A DNA stretch of 64,000 nt from Kribbella qitaiheensis (GTDB lineage: Bacteria > Actinomycetota > Actinomycetes > Propionibacteriales > Kribbellaceae), in assembly GCF_014217565.1 (NCBI RefSeq), contig NZ_CP043661.1, forward strand, positions 2,480,001-2,544,000. The letters run 5' to 3'. Numbering within the stretch: position 1 is the stretch's first letter; every line of letters starts with the position of its first letter. Positions 61,037 to 64,000 of this stretch are shown here, in pieces. Position numbers and translations under genes: made by a program. Below the pieces are notes generated by a model. It made no database searches, was not told the DNA's origin, and saw only the letters and a program-made list of their open reading frames with translations.

Positions 61037-62518
61037 TTACTCGTTGTTGTTGTTGCCCGGCTGGTGTTCGGACCTGGGCATCGTCCTGCTGAGCGTGTTG
61101 AAGAGCACGACGATCTGCGGCGTCGCCTGCCAACGGCCCTCTCGCTGAGCGTTGACCAGCCGCTGCCGGGCATCGTTGAACTTCTCCGCGGCCTTGTCGT
61201 CGTCACCGTCGGCCAGCGCCTCGGCGGCGCTGTCGAGATCCTTCGCCGCCTCCCGGGCCGTCCTCGCGCCCTTACCCTCCTGGGTCTGCCGCAACAGCCC
61301 GGCGAGCGCATGCAGCTGGCTGACCCGCGTCTGCGGAGTCGGTGTGGCCTTCGGCTTCTTCGTGGGCGTCTTCGATGGTGTCTTCGACGGCGTCGGGGTG
61401 GGCTTCGGCTTCGTCGTCACCTTGGTGACGGCAGGCGGAGTCGGTACGTCGCGCGCCTGGGCCGTCGAGTCACCGACACCTTCCTTGAGCAGCGCAGCGA
61501 TCACCACGCCGACCAGGACCACCGCGACCGCCACGATCGACTTGGCGAGCGGGAACCCCCGCCGGCGGTGGCTGCGCTCAGGCTCTGATTCAGCTTCCAG
61601 CTTCAGCCCCGGGACAAGATCCGCCCCGGGCTCAGCGTCTGCCGCATCGGCTGAGGCGCCGTGGGCTTCAGCAGCAGGCAGGACGGCCAGTACGCGGGTG
61701 CCTTCGTCCGCGGCGGGCTGGTTGAGGTAGCGGATCACCTCGGCGGCAGAGCCTGGCCGAGCGCCAGGTGCCTTGGCCAGCAGCCTTGTCACGAGGTCCC
61801 CGAGACCAGCGCTCACCTCGGGACGGCGTACGACGATCGGTACGGGCACGTCTTCCAAGTGCTGACGCATTACGGCTTCGAAGTTCTCACCGACGAACGG
61901 CGGCAATCCTGCGAGCAGCTCGTAAAGCACGCAGCCCAGCGAGTACCAGTCGCTGGCCGGCGTCGCCCGCTCGCCCTTGACCTGCTCGGGCGACACGTAA
62001 GCGGCTGTGCCGAGCAGCACTGGTCCGGTGGCACCATCCAGGCCAACTGCCTGCGCAATACCGAAGTCGGTGATCTTGAGGGTGCCGTCCGGCGCCAGCA
62101 GCAGGTTGCCCGGCTTCACGTCCCGGTGCACGATCCCGGCGGCATGCGCCGCGTCGAGCGCACGCGCACCCTGTACTGCGATGTCCGCGACCAGCTTGAC
62201 CGGTGGGAGACCGCCGCTGCGCAGGAGCTTCGCCAGGTCGGGTCCGTTGACGAGCTCCATCACCAGGAACACCTGGCCGTCCGCAGTACCGACGTCGTAG
62301 GTCGCGACCACATTCGGGTGCAGCAGGCGGGCAGCGGACTGGGCCTCGGTGCGGAACCGCTCGGTGGCGTCCATCAGGTCGCCTTCCAGTCGCCGCAGCA
62401 GCTTGACCGCGACCGGCCGGGCCAGCACCTGGTCCTCGGCCTGCCAGACCTCGCCCGCACCACCTTGCCCCAGCAACGTCAGCAACCGGTAGCGCCCTGC
62501 GAGAACCTCGCCGCTCAC
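61037..62518 (-). CDS. Membrane-bound Ser/Thr protein kinase
   Basis: A 493-residue Hanks-type kinase. Motifs: Gly-loop LLGQGGAGEVWQAEDQVL, Lys in PVAVKLLRR, HRD loop GIVHRDVKPGNLLL, DFG in ITDFGIAQAVG, then the APE-equivalent VSPEQVKGERA. A membrane helix (SIVAVAVVLVGVVIAALLKE) follows at about 330-350, then a Thr/Pro/Lys-rich linker and a helical extracytoplasmic end. No PASTA repeats. The start is one of three GTG/TTG codons at 62536-62518; GTG 62518 is used. Confidence 0.9.
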   Translation of the reverse strand: MSGEVLAGRYRLLTLLGQGGAGEVWQAEDQVLARPVAVKLLRRLEGDLMDATERFRTEAQSAARLLHPNVVATYDVGTADGQVFLVMELVNGPDLAKLLRSGGLPPVKLVADIAVQGARALDAAHAAGIVHRDVKPGNLLLAPDGTLKITDFGIAQAVGLDGATGPVLLGTAAYVSPEQVKGERATPASDWYSLGCVLYELLAGLPPFVGENFEAVMRQHLEDVPVPIVVRRPEVSAGLGDLVTRLLAKAPGARPGSAAEVIRYLNQPAADEGTRVLAVLPAAEAHGASADAADAEPGADLVPGLKLEAESEPERSHRRRGFPLAKSIVAVAVVLVGVVIAALLKEGVGDSTAQARDVPTPPAVTKVTTKPKPTPTPSKTPSKTPTKKPKATPTPQTRVSQLHALAGLLRQTQEGKGARTAREAAKDLDSAAEALADGDDDKAAEKFNDARQRLVNAQREGRWQATPQIVVLFNTLSRTMPRSEHQPGNNNNE

Positions 62519-62653
62519 ACCCACACCCCACAACACCTCAGCTGCCGACGGACCGCCTCACCTTAGGCGGCTACCGGTGTGTGTGCGAGTGGACGGTGAA
62601 TCTCTTCAGCCAATCCAGCGGAAGTTGTCGACGGTGCGTATTAGGTTGGTCGC

Positions 62654-63325
62654 ATGAAGCGATCATTCATCCCTGCCCTGATCGTGACGACGCTGGTCGC
62701 CGCCACGCTGACCACGACCACCGCCTCGGCCGCGCCCGCAGTACGGGGTGGTCATAAACAGCCGACCGTGCAGTGTCAATTCACGCCGACTCCGGAGAAT
62801 CCGGCGGCCAAGCCGGTCACCGTGCCACCGGCGACGGCGCTCGCGAAGGGCACCGTCGATGTGTACTTCCTGACGAACTTCGGGCCGTTCGTGGTCCGGA
62901 TGGACCGGGCGAACGCGCCCTGTGGCGTGGCCAGCTTCGTGCATCTGACCACGAGCGACTTCTACGACCGGACCCAGTGCTTCCGGCTGACCAACTCCGC
63001 GCGGCTCGGCGTCCTGCAGTGCGGTGACATCTACCGCCAGGAGGAAGGCGGACCGGGGTACAAGTTCGCCGACGAGGTGACCGGCCAGGAGACCTACCCG
63101 CGCGGCACTGTTGCCATGGGCAACCAAGGTCCGGGCACGAACGGCAGTGAGTTCTTCGTCGTGCACTCGTTCGCCAACATCCCGCCGAACTACACCGTCC
63201 TCGGCCATGTCGTCTACGGGATGGCCACCTTCGACCGGATGGTCAAGGCCGGCATCGCCGACCCGGACCAGGACGGCCCGCCGGTCCACCCGATCCGCCT
63301 GCTGAAGGTCTTCACCCTCGGCTGA
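62654..63325 (+). CDS. Secreted peptidyl-prolyl cis-trans isomerase (cyclophilin)
   Basis: A 223-residue exported protein with a Sec signal (MKRSFIPALIVTTLVAATLT, then ASA). The cyclophilin domain is about 65-223: VDVYFLTNFGPFVVRMDRAN, FVHLTTSDFYDRTQCFRL, and NQGPGTNGSEFFVV. Some active-site residues are diverged from the classic FHRVI motif (here QCFRLT). Probably folds secreted proteins. Confidence 0.88.
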   Translation: MKRSFIPALIVTTLVAATLTTTTASAAPAVRGGHKQPTVQCQFTPTPENPAAKPVTVPPATALAKGTVDVYFLTNFGPFVVRMDRANAPCGVASFVHLTTSDFYDRTQCFRLTNSARLGVLQCGDIYRQEEGGPGYKFADEVTGQETYPRGTVAMGNQGPGTNGSEFFVVHSFANIPPNYTVLGHVVYGMATFDRMVKAGIADPDQDGPPVHPIRLLKVFTLG

Positions 63326-63436
63326 TCGTCCCGGCTGCAAGGGAGGGCAATTCACCGGCGCCCGGCGTACCGTGACAAAGGATCCAGGTCGCCAACGCAC
63401 TGCTGAAGCGCCGGTGAATTCAGCCAAGGAGGTCCC

Positions 63437-63823
63437 ATGGCGGTCAAGCTAGGAGCGATCGGGCAAATCTCCCGCCCGGTCAGCGACATCACGGCAGCAG
63501 TCGAGTGGTACCGCGACGTGCTCGGCCTCCCACACCTCTACACCTTCGGCGACCTGGCCTTCTTCGACTGCGACGGCACCCGGCTGTACCTCAGCGCCGC
63601 AGAGAACCCGGACCGGGTCGAGGAGCCTTCAGTCCTCTACTTCCGCGTCGACGACATCCGAGCGGCGTACGACGCCCTCACGTCCCGGGGCGTCACCTTC
63701 GAGACCGACCCGCACCTGATCCACAAGCACGACTCCGGCATGGAGGAATGGATGGCCTTCTTCCCCGACCCCGACGGCCACCTACTCGCGCTCATGTCCC
63801 AGGTGCACCCACCCGCCGACTGA
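63437..63823 (+). CDS. VOC family (glyoxalase-like) protein
   Basis: A 128-residue protein of the vicinal oxygen chelate fold. It has the two beta-alpha-beta repeats: ITAAVEWYRDVLGLPHLYTF and DDIRAAYDALTSRGVTFETD, ending FFPDPDGHLLALMSQ, in which Glu/His metal ligands are partly present. Could be a glyoxalase or dioxygenase; specific substrate unknown. Starts after AAGGAGG. Confidence 0.88.
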   Translation: MAVKLGAIGQISRPVSDITAAVEWYRDVLGLPHLYTFGDLAFFDCDGTRLYLSAAENPDRVEEPSVLYFRVDDIRAAYDALTSRGVTFETDPHLIHKHDSGMEEWMAFFPDPDGHLLALMSQVHPPAD

Positions 63824-63826
63824 CCG

Positions 63827-63877
63827 CTTACGTCCGAAGAAGTGGAGTACACGTCCCTCCGGTTCTTCGGACGTAAG
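63827..63877 (+). repeat. Dispersed hairpin repeat, copy 7
   Basis: A perfect 15-bp stem CTTACGTCCGAAGAA with a 21-nt loop. It lies between convergent stops at 63823 and 63887. Confidence 0.8.
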
Positions 63878-63886
63878 GAGCGGGAG

Positions 63887-64000
63887 TCAGTCTTCGGGCT
63901 TCCAGACGTCGGTGCGGGCCATGCCTGCCGCCCGGCCCTTGGCGGAGATGACGAGTGCCATCTTGCGGCTTGCCTCGTCGATCATCTCGTCGCCGAGCAT
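63887..64000 (-). CDS. C-terminal end of an unidentified protein (cut by window)
   Basis: The minus-strand frame from the right edge reads MLGDEMIDEASRKMALVISA and KGRAAGMARTDVWKPED to the stop at 63887-63889. The Met at the edge may or may not be the true start. Coding character is clear but too little is visible to name a family. Convergent with the VOC gene. Confidence 0.6.
   Translation of the reverse strand: MLGDEMIDEASRKMALVISAKGRAAGMARTDVWKPED

Overview
This is high-GC actinobacterial chromosome. Several features point to a Kribbella/Nocardioides-type host: GC-rich codon use, frequent GTG starts, a mycothiol-dependent enzyme, and a core block in the order moeZ, TetR, DUF3107, MiaE-like, DEAD-box helicase, ParA that resembles the Rv3206c-Rv3213c neighbourhood of Mycobacterium tuberculosis. 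The genus is inferred, not proven. No rRNA, tRNA or CRISPR array was recognised.

1-11 kb: a truncated F420-dependent oxidoreductase, a decayed aminoglycoside-phosphotransferase-like gene, a TetR/mycothiol-enzyme pair, moeZ, a large secreted hydrolase with Calx-beta domains, a stand-alone LigD-type polymerase, and a conserved TetR/DUF3107/stress-membrane-protein block. 11-20 kb: a MiaE-like ferritin-fold protein, a DEAD-box helicase whose Lys/Ala-rich tail lies in another frame, a DUF4349 lipoprotein, ParA, a hydrolase, a frameshifted winged-helix regulator, and an ECF sigma factor with a membrane partner. 20.3-22.4 kb: a gene-poor stretch with a 66-bp tandem repeat, then a two-gene RelA/SpoT-domain cassette that resembles a toxSAS toxin-antitoxin pair.

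23.24-31.30 kb: an integrated mobile element of about 8 kb. It carries a large serine integrase, an FtsK/TraB-like translocase, an XRE regulator, two tandem degenerate resolvase-fold proteins and several small proteins. It has inserted inside the Walker A codons of an ABC-exporter ATPase gene. The two halves of that gene lie on either side (31300-31467 and 22450-23238), and the two cognate permease genes follow at 31.5-33.1 kb.

33-40 kb: duplicated alpha/beta hydrolases (one without its nucleophile), a RecB-like Fe-S nuclease, MarC, a PHP phosphoesterase, NUDIX and GNAT proteins, and a TetR pseudogene whose operator-like sites survive. 40-53.6 kb: two carbohydrate loci. The first has a LacI regulator, an ABC importer, a GH144-like glucanase and a GH39-like glycosidase. 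The second has a FadR-type regulator, an ABC importer and a GH29 fucosidase. 53.6-64 kb: a MaoC protein, two more winged-helix paralogues next to a short SARP regulator, a CorA transporter, an acyl-CoA dehydrogenase, a Ser/Thr kinase, a secreted cyclophilin and a VOC protein.

Across the window there are seven copies of a previously unlabelled intergenic hairpin (stem GCGTCCGAAG/CTTCGGACGC or ACGTCCGAAG/CTTCGGACGT) with compensatory changes in the stem. Several genes show single-base frame breaks; these may be true decay or sequencing errors.
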